Made by a program: the position numbers and the translations under genes
Assembly (NCBI GenBank): GCA_030295235.1
Contig: AP026125.1
Coordinates: 186,001 to 250,000 of the forward strand
DNA from: Fistulifera solaris
Taxonomy: Eukaryota; Bacillariophyta; Bacillariophyceae; Naviculales; Stauroneidaceae
Direction of reading: 5' to 3'
Length of the DNA stretch: 64,000 bases
Notes under the pieces: model-generated
Told to the model about the DNA's origin: nothing
Databases searched by the model: none
What the model saw: only the letters and a program-made list of their open reading frames with translations
In this document: one piece after another, positions 1 to 10,203 of the stretch
Numbering within the stretch: the first letter of the stretch is position 1
Layout: every line of letters begins with the position of its first letter

Positions 1-2176
1 TGATACAGGCTGTGATCGAATCATACACCAGCGAGATATAGCGAAGCATTTGACACGACAGCTCCGTAAAGTAAGGTTGCCAAGAAAATTGAAACACGGG
101 ACGAGGAAATACTAAGCTGCCAATCGAGCGCAGTCCATCGAGGACCCAGCACACTAACATGTGCCCCAAATGAAAGATCCATCCCCACAGCTCGCTCAGA
201 AATACAAAGGGAGATCGGCGACGCGCATTCTGTTCCAATTGCAGAATTCGAGCTTCTTGGTCACGTCGTATGGATTCCATTTCGACCATCAGTTCCATCA
301 CAACGCGTTGGTAACATATGATGGACTCTTTCGCATACATATCATGGATCGACACGCTCGCTTGCAAAGCTTTAATTTCGTCCGTGAGTTTCTTGAAAAT
401 GGGTTCCATGGGGCTATTGACCTGAGCGTTTCCGTTACTCGCCGACCCGGCAATTTTGGAATTGGCAAATTTTGTCTTAAAGTTGGGAAAATCGAGATCG
501 AGGAGGCATCGGGAACTGGGCAGTCTCTCTAAAGCCTTGGCAAAGGCCAGTCCTGTTTCGACAAAATAATCCGCTTTTTCCGGTACTATTTCTGTAGACA
601 GCACGGCATCAGCAACTTCGTGTTTCAATCCATATTTCTCGTGTGGTTCCGTGCCTTGTACTGTTTCCTCAAGGTCTTCCTTTCTTGCTTCGTGTATCAC
701 AGGTTTTACAGTCTGTCTTTCATTTGGTGCTCGTTCACTATGCATTTTCTCAGGAACCATAGCTTTCGTTTCATCATTCGTATCCTTTACCACAATATGC
801 CGAACTTTTTTCTGCGGTTCAACGCCCATATTTGCCAGCAGCTTGCGTATGTTTGTGACACAAGGTGCATCACTTCGTTCCACCAAACTCCACTCTCCTT
901 TCTTCATCGTTTGTGGACTGGCGGCTGCTTTGCACGTGGGTTGTTCAGGTAACAAGCGACGACGTTGTAAGAGCGAATACTTTGGCGATGCGTTCGTACG
1001 AATCTTCACCCGCGACAAGAGAAAGATTGAAGCGACAGGAACGGCGGAGGGAGCGTTGAAGGATGACGCTGCAACGCCCGCGAAATCCAACGCCACCGGA
1101 CACGGAGCATTACTACTCAAAGGTAAAACGCAAGCCGTAATTGGATCCAAATCACTCGTCTCGGGTATCTCCGACGCGTCAACAATCTTTTCATCTACAG
1201 TTTCCACGGATGCTTCCTGATTCGTTTCTTCCCACTGTTCATGAAATCCCTGCAGCATCGTACTTCCGTGCACACTGATTTGGCTGACGGTGCAATAATA
1301 TTCGTTGCCGTAATGCGTCAAAAACTGAAATTTGAGATAGCGTGCCCAGGCGGGTTTCTGCAGTTCAAATGTCTGTTTACCATTGGTGGGCGATTTTCGT
1401 GAAGCCGTAAACGTCCCCAAATCCCTCCAGTTCCCCATGGTCATGGAACCTTGCACGCGGAATGTTTTCACATGACTGGAATATCGTTCGTAATTGGCCA
1501 AAACGACCTGTTTGACCAAAATATCTTCCGACAATCCAATGACGACGGATTTGTTGGGTTCTTCGCAAGGAACAATTGCGTATGCATCTTGATCGTTGGT
1601 CAATAAATTGGAAGTCCCTTGAAAATGCTCACTGCTTTCCAATACTAACGCACCGGCGGACTTGCTCGCATAATCGACTCGAAACAATTTGGCTTCTTCT
1701 TCGACGGGTTGGGGTGTCGGTAACGTGTCATCGATTGGTTGTTGTGTCTCATTCAAATGGGATATGGACTCGTTTCTTAAAAGCGTTGCATCCTCTTGTA
1801 TTATCTGCGGATCTTGCCGTGTATCTGAAGAATCGTCAGTAATATGACACCATTCCGTTTTATTATATACAAAAGTCCGTGGACAAGTGTCTTTTTCTAA
1901 AATTGTGGCGTGAAATAATTCAGAACCAAAAAAGTCATCCTGTAATAATCCGTAACTGTTCCTCCATAAATCATTCTTATCTTCAATAGCCAGAGGACTC
2001 GACCATAATTTTCGTAATTGCGCCGTTCCATTGCGTTTGCGATGCGCCCGACGCCGTATATCGAGCGGTTCCTCGTCGTCGTCGAGTATTCGCGAACGCA
2101 CATCATCTTGCGCTACCAGGGGTAATGCACTGGCCAACAGCCACGCTATTCTCCGTCCTCTCACGCGTGATCGCAT
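1..2176 (-). CDS. SUN-domain membrane protein (SLP1/SUCO type), C-terminus cut by window edge
   Basis: About 725 codons run open from the ATG at 2176 to the left edge. The first 22 residues are a basic then hydrophobic signal peptide (RRIAWLLASALPLVA). Residues about 180-307 form a SUN domain: YERYSSHVKTFRVQGS, W-DLGTF and HYGNEYYCTVSQISVHG match the mid-SUN (SLP1/SUCO) family rather than classical nuclear-envelope SUN proteins. An acidic linker follows, then a segment near 400 (MEPIFKKLTDEIKALQASVS) that matches the conserved post-SUN coiled coil of SUCO, then an aromatic hydrophobic stretch that is probably membrane-embedded. Family members act in the ER or nuclear-envelope membrane in protein folding and nuclear anchoring. 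The gene is divergent from the one at 2697 and shares about 520 bases of upstream DNA with it. The family call is firm; the exact role is inferred. Confidence 0.85.
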   Translation of the reverse strand, partial: MRSRVRGRRIAWLLASALPLVAQDDVRSRILDDDEEPLDIRRRAHRKRNGTAQLRKLWSSPLAIEDKNDLWRNSYGLLQDDFFGSELFHATILEKDTCPRTFVYNKTEWCHITDDSSDTRQDPQIIQEDATLLRNESISHLNETQQPIDDTLPTPQPVEEEAKLFRVDYASKSAGALVLESSEHFQGTSNLLTNDQDAYAIVPCEEPNKSVVIGLSEDILVKQVVLANYERYSSHVKTFRVQGSMTMGNWRDLGTFTASRKSPTNGKQTFELQKPAWARYLKFQFLTHYGNEYYCTVSQISVHGSTMLQGFHEQWEETNQEASVETVDEKIVDASEIPETSDLDPITACVLPLSSNAPCPVALDFAGVAASSFNAPSAVPVASIFLLSRVKIRTNASPKYSLLQRRRLLPEQPTCKAAASPQTMKKGEWSLVERSDAPCVTNIRKLLANMGVEPQKKVRHIVVKDTNDETKAMVPEKMHSERAPNERQTVKPVIHEARKEDLEETVQGTEPHEKYGLKHEVADAVLSTEIVPEKADYFVETGLAFAKALERLPSSRCLLDLDFPNFKTKFANSKIAGSASNGNAQVNSPMEPIFKKLTDEIKALQASVSIHDMYAKESIICYQRVVMELMVEMESIRRDQEARILQLEQNARRRSPFVFLSELWGWIFHLGHMLVCWVLDGLRSIGSLVFPRPVFQFSWQPYFTELSCQMLRYISLVYDSITACI

Positions 2177-2696
2177 CAATACTTTTGTAGTTATGGTATG
2201 AATAAGACAGCCTTTTTGTGATACAATGGCCGCAACGTTTATTGTTTGTTCTGTTATTTGACAGCAATGGGATGGTGATTGACATGGGAAACGTGTGGAA
2301 GAAAAAAATAAACGAGACAAGGCCGCTATACGATTGACGTGTACTGCGGTCCTACTCTGCATGGGACACTTCCACCCCACCGAACAGAACCATGAAGAAC
2401 TTCCGTCCGTCCGCTTCTTCCACGCGTCATTCGTTCGTACGTCATCGAAGGAACAACGTCAGTCCCGCGGAATTTCTGCTTTCGGAGAACGCGTTTTACA
2501 AAATTCCAATGGGGATGGGGTGTGTCCTCCCCGTTTTTCTGCGTCGAGGACAAAACATTGAGAATAATTACAACAAACACCATGACAAAGAAAATAAATA
2601 CAACGCAACCATGCCAAAAGAGTCCATCTATCGACGTTATTGAATTGCAATAGACAGTGGAACGAGGAAGATTCATTCGTAGTTACAGTTTCGAAG
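2177..2696. other. Divergent intergenic region
   Basis: These 520 bases separate the SUN gene (leftward) from the small preprotein gene (rightward), so they should hold both promoters. Short open frames occur in all directions but none resembles a protein. No clear TATA box or repeat was seen. Confidence 0.5.
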
Positions 2697-3122
2697 ATGC
2701 ATTCGAGGAAACACCATTTCTTATTAGTTGCTGCTCTTTGCTGGATGCTTCCGACAATCCTGGCTTGGACCGATAATACTAGCATCCGGAATCAGCAGTT
2801 TCTTCGATTTAAATACGTTCCACAGTGGCTGGGTCCATGCTCTTTGTCAATTCTAGTCCTGGGTCCGGTTCCATCCGCCGAGGCGGTACTTCCCAGTCCG
2901 CCACCACAATACACCATACAGCAGCAACAGAAGCGACACAGTCCTAAGCTCATACGGCAACTGGAAAACCTGGAAGATGATCGACTAGTACAATGTCGTG
3001 ACAAAGGATCGAAATGGGAACAATGTTTCTTTTACGGAACCGATACGGTGGGAAGCAATCGACGGGGCGAATTTCTTCGATCACGGCCGTCTTCTCTGAA
3101 GAATGGTCCGCTAACTTGGTAA
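2697..3122 (+). CDS. Small plastid (possibly thylakoid-lumen) preprotein, unknown function
   Basis: A 141-residue protein. Residues 1-23 (MHSRKHHFLLVAALCWMLPT...) are a signal peptide. A basic stretch follows, then a second hydrophobic segment near residues 50-60 ending PSAEA, which looks like a lumenal processing site. Two hydrophobic signals in series are the usual tripartite leader of secondary-plastid lumen proteins. The mature part is Pro/Gln-rich, then RLVQCRDKGSKWEQCFFYG, with two Cys flanking a Trp, which looks conserved. No family was recognised. An in-frame ATG lies 57 bases upstream, but the chosen Met starts exactly at the signal peptide. Confidence 0.6.
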   Translation: MHSRKHHFLLVAALCWMLPTILAWTDNTSIRNQQFLRFKYVPQWLGPCSLSILVLGPVPSAEAVLPSPPPQYTIQQQQKRHSPKLIRQLENLEDDRLVQCRDKGSKWEQCFFYGTDTVGSNRRGEFLRSRPSSLKNGPLTW

Positions 3123-3625
3123 TCATTGAAAATTAGTTGCTACGCATAGAAATAGCATTTTCATTATTGTCTTCCGGTATTAGATTGACGGGTGTCGTCG
3201 AGTCGCTTGGTCGTCTCAAACAAGTACCCTAGTTTTTTTCACCCACATTGATATCATCATCATCCAAAACGACTTTTCTCTCCAAAGAAATACTTGTATG
3301 ATATTGAACGGTCGTTAGCGCCATAACGACGATGTAATGCTAAACCGAAGTTAAAAACCCACGTTGTTGTTTCGGGGATCTCTCTAGTCTAAGGCTTGGT
3401 AAGATTCAGCGCAGCCCCCGCCCCGCCCCGTATAAACATGCCCGACGTCAGACCTGCGCACGTTGTTTTTATTTTTTTGCAACGGCTCTTCTCGCGTTCT
3501 TCAAACGCATCACAAAAGAGCGACATGCGGGAGGAGAAAAACACAACGAACGAGTGAATAATACATTATTCTCAGATATCTAACGACGTATCAATTGATT
3601 GAAATAAGAAAAAAACTAGGCGATC
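3123..3625 (+). promoter_or_regulatory. Intergenic region with a TATA-like box
   Basis: This gene-free stretch precedes the spliced gene at 3626. A C-rich block runs directly into TATAAA at 3429-3434, followed by GACGTCAG. The box is about 190 bases from the start codon, which would imply a fairly long leader. Core promoter use here is inferred only. Confidence 0.3.
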
Positions 3626-4361
3626 ATGTTTATGCCGGGGCGGAATGCCGAGGAAGAACGACAAGCGCTGCAAAAGGAATATCGTCGCGTCGAAAGCATT
3701 TGTCTCGAATTGTTGCCGGCGGACCCAACCTTGCGTGAAGCTTGTACGATTTCGGTGCAAGAAGTGCAATGCGGAGATCCGGATTGTGCTCCCATTGATA
3801 CAATAGTCACTATGATGTTTCCCAGGTGAGTTGTGGTAGCGATATTTTTTCGCAAAATAGTCCTTGCTGGAAGTCATGAGAGCCTTTCCTCGTGGCTTTC
3901 GAGCGTTGACGATGCTACCGCCGTCCCGGAACGTCTCACATGCTTTCTTTCGTTGCAGTGGCGGACAAGGATTTTTCTCTTTACCTATGGAATGTAAAGA
4001 GGCGACGCTAGAACATTTAGAGAAGGCCTTTCCTCCACCGGAAATTGTGACCAAATGGTTTGAGGGGATCGATACGGAAGGAGAATGGCCACCCGAACCC
4101 GAACCTCCAGCATTGCGATTTCCCGTTGGAGCCTTTGTATTGTGCCGCGTCGGACCGACCGATTGGGCACCGGGAACGGTGATACAACACTGGTATCGCG
4201 AAGCCAATTGGCAGCCTGGCATGTTTGCTCCTTACAAAATTCGTCTAGAGGATGGTCGAGACATTTTTGCACCACAAGATATGGACCCGGTGATTCGTTT
4301 GAATCCTAACAAACCACAACAAGTTCAAGTGGATCCAGTGGAAACCTTATGGAGCGAGTGA
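3626..4361 (+). CDS. Conserved algal protein with WYRE...GMFAPY domain, two exons
   Basis: Exons 3626-3825 and 3959-4361 flank a 133-base intron (GTGAGT...TTGCAG); the joined frame encodes 200 residues. The N-terminal half has a short helix, then CGDPDCAPIDTIVTMMFPSG, a motif seen in small algal and plant proteins. The C-terminal half (about residues 110-190) carries VGAFVLCRVGPTDWAPGTV, WYRE, GMFAPYKI and IFAPQDMD, a beta-rich module common in algal ankyrin and MYND proteins. The substrate is unknown. The intron is secure because the acceptor frame keeps both conserved blocks in register. The gene is convergent with the heat shock factor downstream. Confidence 0.75.
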
Positions 4362-4527
4362 ATGGAGGCGATGTGATGTAGCAAAATCGATTCGTTTATA
4401 GAGAAAAGTATCCTTAGAGAATGCGTAACAAAAGAAGGGATTCAAATTTAGCATCTAATAACAAAATGTTTTCAATTTTGTTTACAATTGTCGAGATCGC
4501 GAAAAGCAAGAGGTGTGAACTCGACTA

Positions 4528-6605
4528 TCATTTATTTTTGTTCGAGGTACCTTGACTTCCCAAGCCGAGTAGAGCCGCCAATTGAAGTTGCTCAATGCTA
4601 AGGTTCCCCGCTCCCATCATCTGGTTTTGGAGAGCCAACAGTCCCTGCGCAGTCGGATCTGGAGCTTGCTGTCGCTGAAGCTGAGAAAAAATATCCACGC
4701 TTTGACTTGACATGCTTTGTCCAGGTAAAGACTGCGGCTGACCGAGAAGAGCTTGGAGTTGGGCAATTTGGCTACCAAGCTGTTGCTGCTGGGTTACCAT
4801 GTCTTGGGCAGCAAGTCGGTTTGGTTGATTCAGTTGCTGCCCTATCAATGGGGCCGCATTCGTCGGGAGCTGACTATTGGGCTGGATTTGACCGAGAAGC
4901 GATGCTATTGTAGCAGGAAGACCATTCGAGGCCTGAGTGCTACTTTGACCAGCTTGTGGGGAGCGACTCGCTGGAGCGGGTGGCGAACGCAACTGCGAAT
5001 CAGTCGGCAGTGGCCGCGACGAAACACCAGCTGTAGAAGACCCTACCCCACTGTCGCCGCTTGCTCGCTGGTTTTGAAGAAGCGTAGCTAGATTAGCTAG
5101 GGCACTTGGACCGTCACCGAGAAGAGAATTGATGTCGATATGAGAAGGGAGCTGAGCACCAGTGTTGATGTTTGTTAATTCGCTATGGCGCCTTGCTTCG
5201 CCCGACGGCGCTGCCACAGCAGAACGCAAGCTACCATTCTTACCTCCATTCGCATCTTGCAATCGAGGAGGAGCGCTTGCTGCAGCAGCCTGGGGTAAGG
5301 CAGAGCTACCAAGCAAGGTTCCTTGCAGTTGCTGGAGTAGAGCCGCAGCGGTCGGCTGACCATTGAGCTGCTGCAGGTCAGGTGCAGACGCCGGTGCCGC
5401 AGATTGCACGGGAGCTTGAGCAGCAGGCTTGAAAAGCTGCTGTCCCTTCTGTTGTAAAAGAAGCGTTAAAATGTCCGGACCGCCTGCGCCTGCCGCTTTA
5501 CTAGTAGAGGTGCTGCCCGTAAGGTGCTGTAGTCCTTGCAAGCTATTACTAGGTGCTGCTGAGGATTGTCTTGTAGGAGATGCATTGCTTCCATTTTGCA
5601 ATAGTACGGCCAAAAGATCAACGATGCTACCTGTCGGGGAAGCAGAAACGCCTGGTTGCTGCTGGGCTGTCAATAAAGACAAAATCGATGCTAAAGGATC
5701 AGATCCCTTTGGCTGCGCCAACGCCGGTGCAAGTCCTTCAGTCACTAGGGATGATAAGCGCTGCATAATTTCGTTACGGCGAAGTTCAAGCGCTTGAAGA
5801 ACTAATCCTCCTAAGACATCTGCACTGCTCCCGTTATGCCCGACAGAGGGCACTGCAGCAGCTGGTGCATTTCTGAGAAGAGAAGACAAATCTCCTGCAT
5901 TCCCGATCGCGAATCCATTTCCCCTTGCCCGTTCACAACTCGCGAAGCCGCTCCTGTGTTTGCTTCGAAACCACTATGGGCTTGAACATCGTCGTTGTCT
6001 TCCGGTAGAGGATTTTGTCTTGAAAGAGCATAAAAGTCGGGAACAGGGGCATCTGCATTTTCTTCATTCTTCTTCTCGTCTTTCCCAGACAAACGCTTCA
6101 TTTTCTCACAGAGACGAGGGAGCCCTCTGAGAAACAGTTCGTGATAATAAGAATTGTAGTCGGGACCGTGAGCGATGCGCTTGAATCCCCATCCATTCAC
6201 CTGCCGAGCGAACGAAGAATAGCGACCATGTCGAAAGTAAAGAGGGATTACTTTTTCTTCGAAGGCTTTGTGCTGAAGAATACGAAAGGCTCGTCCGTGT
6301 GGCAACCATGACACGATATTCGAGAACTCGGGATTCGATAAGATAGCGTGCAGCTTCATCGGAAATGTCTGAACGGACTCTCTTGTGTCATCTGTTGACA
6401 GGAGCATCGCTTTATCTCTCGAGTAGTCATGATAAATGGCTTGCGAATCCTCGCCCATGGTTTTGGAGTCATGATTACCGGGGCTTGGAATCTTCCTCGC
6501 CTTTTCCGCATTACTTCCGGATGCAGATCCACTAGAGGACGCGGAGTCTGTATCCGACTGCTCCGTTATGCTGCTAGACTTGCTCGGTTTGCCTTGTTCT
6601 GACAT
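4528..6605 (-). CDS. Heat shock transcription factor (HSF family)
   Basis: The start is the ATG at 6605. Residues about 81-172 are an HSF DNA-binding domain: FPMKLHAILSNPEFSNIVSW, then the recognition region YSSFARQVNGWGFKRI and the ELFLRG end. Ser/Asp-rich sequence precedes it, and a long Gln/Ala/Leu-rich low-complexity tail follows, likely a transactivation region. Diatoms carry a greatly expanded HSF family. Two frames must be joined near 5.9 kb. A 77-base GT-AG intron at 5895-5971 does this and gives 666 residues. A one-base loss in a G run near 5905 would also work (692 residues). The DNA-binding domain lies wholly in the first frame and is unaffected. Confidence 0.85.
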
Positions 6606-7146
6606 GTTTAAAAGATCAGTTTGATTAGAAAGTGCGGAGTAAATAAACAGAATTCGTCCTGTTGCTGTTTCATCGCTCGAGAAATAAAGCGTGCAACTGA
6701 GAAAACGAAACTGTCCGTTTTCTATCCTGTGGAAATCACGTATAAATTGTACCAGTAGATCTGAACCATGAATTACGCAGTTCTTCGCATCTGCTCTTTT
6801 CACAGCTAAAACATGACGTATGCAGAAAATCGTACACAATGCCAGACACAAGGATGATTGCTTCTGACGAGAATCAAGAAGGGCTGCGTCAGAAAGGCCT
6901 ATTGATGTTGAATTTGAAATTTGATGCTTTTCTTCGAGAGAGAATGCTCACACCTCACACGCACCGTACGTGCTTCTTACGTCTATTCATTCTTCAATTT
7001 CGCCGAGAAACAGAAATGCGTTTCCGATTTCCGGTTTCTGTTTTTCTGATTTCTCGAACGTTGTACGTTGCACGTTGTTCGACCTACTGTACTTCGCACT
7101 TCGCACTTGTCACATGTGACATCCTTGGCATGTGGCACAACAAACA
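6606..7146. other. HSF upstream region
   Basis: No protein-like frame is present. An open frame continues upstream of the chosen HSF start on the minus strand but has no family resemblance and is probably 5' leader. The last nine bases, CAACAAACA, are one copy of the target duplication of the adjoining mobile element. Confidence 0.4.
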
Positions 7147-7630
7147 GGACTAATGTCTTAGGCCTAAAGACTATAGTCTTTAGCTTAGGCCAGCACTAAA
7201 ATTTCCACAGGGCCCCATACCAGCACTTTTAGCAAAAATTACGGGCATCGACTCGCGAATGATCATAATTCCAACAATATAAACGCGATTCATGAAGTTC
7301 CATTAGCTATTAGCAGAGAGACGTCTAATTGACAGCAAATACTATTAATCGGTCGAAAACTCTAAGTATTGGTGATTTGGTTGCTCTACAAACGTTGAAG
7401 GTCGAGAATTGACCGCTGGCCCTTTAGCTGAGTGCATCTCCGAATTCAAAGCAAAAATGTGAGAAAAACTTACCCCACGTTGTCTATTAGATCTCGCTTG
7501 AGGTGTAGATACTAAAATTGCGATCTTTTAATGATCCTGGTGTATTTATTAACCAAAGTAGCGTGGGGGGTCGAAAAGTGCTGGTATGGGGCCCTGTGGA
7601 AATTTTAGTGCTGGCCTAAGACATTAGTCC
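7147..7630. mobile_element. Non-autonomous Mutator-like DNA transposon (MITE), 484 bp
   Basis: The termini are inverted: GGACTAATGTCTTAGG at the left, its exact complement ending ATTAGTCC at 7630. The inverted repeats extend about 57 bp through the shared CAGCACTAAAATTTCCACAG. The left repeat carries an extra 27-bp block, itself palindromic (CTAAAGACTATAGTCTTTAG). CAACAAACA flanks the element directly on both sides (7138-7146 and 7631-7639), a 9-bp target duplication typical of Mutator-like elements. The interior has no coding frame. The near-identity of the arms and the exact duplication suggest recent movement. Confidence 0.85.
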
Positions 7631-8654
7631 CAACAAACAACTGACGCGTAAGTTCGTGACCCACGTTGTTGCGAGGAGGAGTCGCGACGGCAGGAAGCTA
7701 GCTAGGAACATAAGCTGATTTACACACCAACCTTCGTTTACGATAGATACACAACTTGAAGCATTTCTCTGATCCTTGAACTGTTGAAAGATGTTATCTA
7801 AATCTGTTAGAACACTTATTGTTGTAACGGTATAGCGCTGGAAAGCTTACTTCTTGAGAACTAGTTGGAGTTGTTTTCGGCGTTCCCTGGGTTTGTGTCC
7901 CGGCTTTCAACATGAAATATAAACAGATAGCGCAACCGCATAGATTTTATTCATACAATGCGGTGCCATTTCCTAGGCGCCATGCCCATTACTTTCGAGA
8001 TAATTTACCTTTAGGTGACACAGACGTTATGTTACGCTTCCGATACTTCAAATCACACTATTCTTTATCCATTCATTGACGATGAATGGATAGCCTGGAA
8101 GCGAATGGCTCATAGAAACAAATTTTGGTTGACGAGGGAACTCTGTAAAGAAGTTCCGGTTGGCGTGAAGGGTGGAATCCTTTCGAAGCACTTAAAGTTT
8201 CGATCACGTCGATTCTTATTGTTCATAGTCGAGCAATATCACTCACTAGTTAAAAAGGCTTAGCTTCTGTATTATAACTCAGCATGAAGATAGGAGAGAT
8301 TGTGTGATCTATCAATCCCGTTTCTTGTCTCGTGATTTACGAGACTCCAATCCTTTGATGTCCTGTTCCCAAACCTAACAAACATTTTTTATGTGTAGAT
8401 TCGATTTGCTGTAACGACTTAGAAGTGTTTCACAACCTGAGTGTCTGCTATTACTTTTTATCCTAACCTATTTTTACTTTTACCACATATATTTTGAATG
8501 GATCGCTTATCGGTCCACAAGATAGCAGACCAAGAATGATCACGGGGCTATATACAAAGTGCCCGCCTTTTGCGTGTTAACACAAATAGTACAAGAACGT
8601 ACGCAAAGGAAATGGTCATTGCGATAGAGGAGTGCTGGAAACGGAAATCGACAG
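7631..8654. other. Intergenic, no supported gene
   Basis: About 1 kb of moderately AT-rich DNA. A plus-strand frame at about 8015-8263 encodes up to 82 residues without recognisable motifs, and I do not call it. The right copy of the transposon target duplication is at 7631-7639. Confidence 0.4.
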
Positions 8655-9260
8655 TCAATGCACAGGGTTACCACGGTCAAGTCCGACGCGTTCCTGTGTA
8701 GACGGTTCTTCTTGAACTAAATGCTGCAGATGAATCGGATGCACTAACTCTCCACTAACACTGCATATAAACATTCCATCATCTTCCGTGACCGTCCTCC
8801 AGTCCCAGCCTTCCGCAGCAAACTCGAGGGCATTGCGTTCGGCGTTTTCTTGCAGTTCATGGCGGTTGGACCAAATTCGTGACTTGATGCGGTCACTGTA
8901 CTCGTATCGAGTGGGAATAGGAACGACGTCGACTTCGTCTTGAAAAGCAATCTTCCGGCTCTTCCTTTCGTTCACCGTGGTTGTTGTACAGTCAATCTTC
9001 AAAGGCTCTTGAAACGACTGAACCCCACCAAGAGGAGGACGTGCAGCGCTACCATCTGGCGGAGATGGTTGATGAGAATATCCAACACCCATGCCGCGAA
9101 GGATTCGTAGTCGTCGATGCTGCGCCGCTGTCATAGGTTGTGCGGTGGAAGAGGGGGCATCGTAAATTCCCAGACGGTTCAATAGCTTCGATCTGATTTG
9201 CTGATCTTGCGAGGGCGTTCGCTGATGTCGCGGGGATAGTGATTTAGGAGGAGAGCTCAT
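8655..9260 (-). CDS. Diatom-family protein, paralogue of the one at 34673
   Basis: A 201-residue protein. The N-terminal 90 residues are Ser/Pro/Gln-rich and probably disordered. The conserved module is residues about 103-182: IAFQDEVDVVPIPTRYEYS, then SRIWSNRHELQENAERNALEF, EGWDWRTVTEDDGMF and SGELVHPIH. The protein at 34673-35257 shares the same order: V-F---V--V-IP, Y----K-RIW, N--RN--E, a Gly-Trp or Gly-Cys centre and HP-H. I know this arrangement only from uncharacterised diatom proteins. No catalytic motif, membrane segment or targeting peptide was seen. Function is unknown. Confidence 0.7.
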   Translation of the reverse strand: MSSPPKSLSPRHQRTPSQDQQIRSKLLNRLGIYDAPSSTAQPMTAAQHRRLRILRGMGVGYSHQPSPPDGSAARPPLGGVQSFQEPLKIDCTTTTVNERKSRKIAFQDEVDVVPIPTRYEYSDRIKSRIWSNRHELQENAERNALEFAAEGWDWRTVTEDDGMFICSVSGELVHPIHLQHLVQEEPSTQERVGLDRGNPVH

Positions 9261-10203
9261 ACGGTCTTTGGCGATGAAAGGTGATGTTGCAATGGTGTGT
9301 TGAGCTCACGTCCGGCTTTTTTTGTGAAAACGAAAGAGAGGAGAGCGGAAAGCTTCACGCTGCGCTGCCGCGGCAAAAACACCGCGGCAACCCGCGACGA
9401 TGGCCTCTTCAAAAAGAAGAAAAAAGTCGTCGTCGTCTCAAGAGTCTCGGACGAGCAATGGTTAATCTAACTGTTAAAGTACGCGTAGAATATGTACTCA
9501 CAATCACTGTACAACAAAAGGTGAAACGCAATCCACGAATGTACAAGAATGGTCTATACTTTGTGAAATCGCTATCATCCAAAAAGAAACACATTGGCTG
9601 CTCTATGGCATAGAGTGTACAAATGTATTTTCATGGTATGACGCTGCTTGCTGTTTCTCCATCGTTTCTTGTTCATTGTTGCCTTCTCGTCCGTTCTTCA
9701 ACAACAGCAAACATGTACGTCATCGTCCTCAAAAATCAATGTACATACAAGACCATAATGGTTTATATGAACCATTCGTGACTCGTGTCCCTACTCTAGC
9801 AGTTACAAGTTACAAATAGGGTGTCTGATGTCAGAACATTGAAGTTCCAGTGAGACGAGGAATACCGATGGTTTCTGTCCGAATAAAGGTAAATCTTTAG
9901 GGATTTTCCGACCTTTCTCCTTGTTCAAGTTATGACCGTAAAAGGTCAGGAATTATTACGTACAATAGAAAGGTATAGTCTACAAGCTTGTAAGAAAGCT
10001 CAAGGTTAAGGCTAGTTTTTTACGGTTGATGGGCAGATGGATGCGTTGCGCGCGTGGCGCGTGTCTCTTGCGAGCAACTTCTCGCTTCTCGCCCGTTGCC
10101 TATTCATGCGCCCATTCTCACCCTCAAAATGCTAAACAACGGATGATCTGAGATAGTAAATGATTACCAGGCTTTGCTGTGTAACATTATCACTATTAAA
10201 CGA
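9261..10203. other. Intergenic, no supported gene
   Basis: About 940 bases between divergent genes. A plus-strand frame at 9281-9613 overlaps the upstream region of the minus-strand gene and has an odd basic composition, so it is not called. Near 10030-10080 there is a CG-rich patch (GCGCGCGTGGCGCG). Promoters of both neighbours must lie here. Confidence 0.4.

Noticed and set aside
8015-8263. 82-codon plus-strand frame
   Set aside because: No motif, no recognisable relative, and it lies in gene-poor DNA next to a transposon.
9281-9613. 110-codon plus-strand frame beginning MMLQWCVEL
   Set aside because: It overlaps the upstream DNA of the 8655-9260 gene and has a random basic composition without domain likeness.
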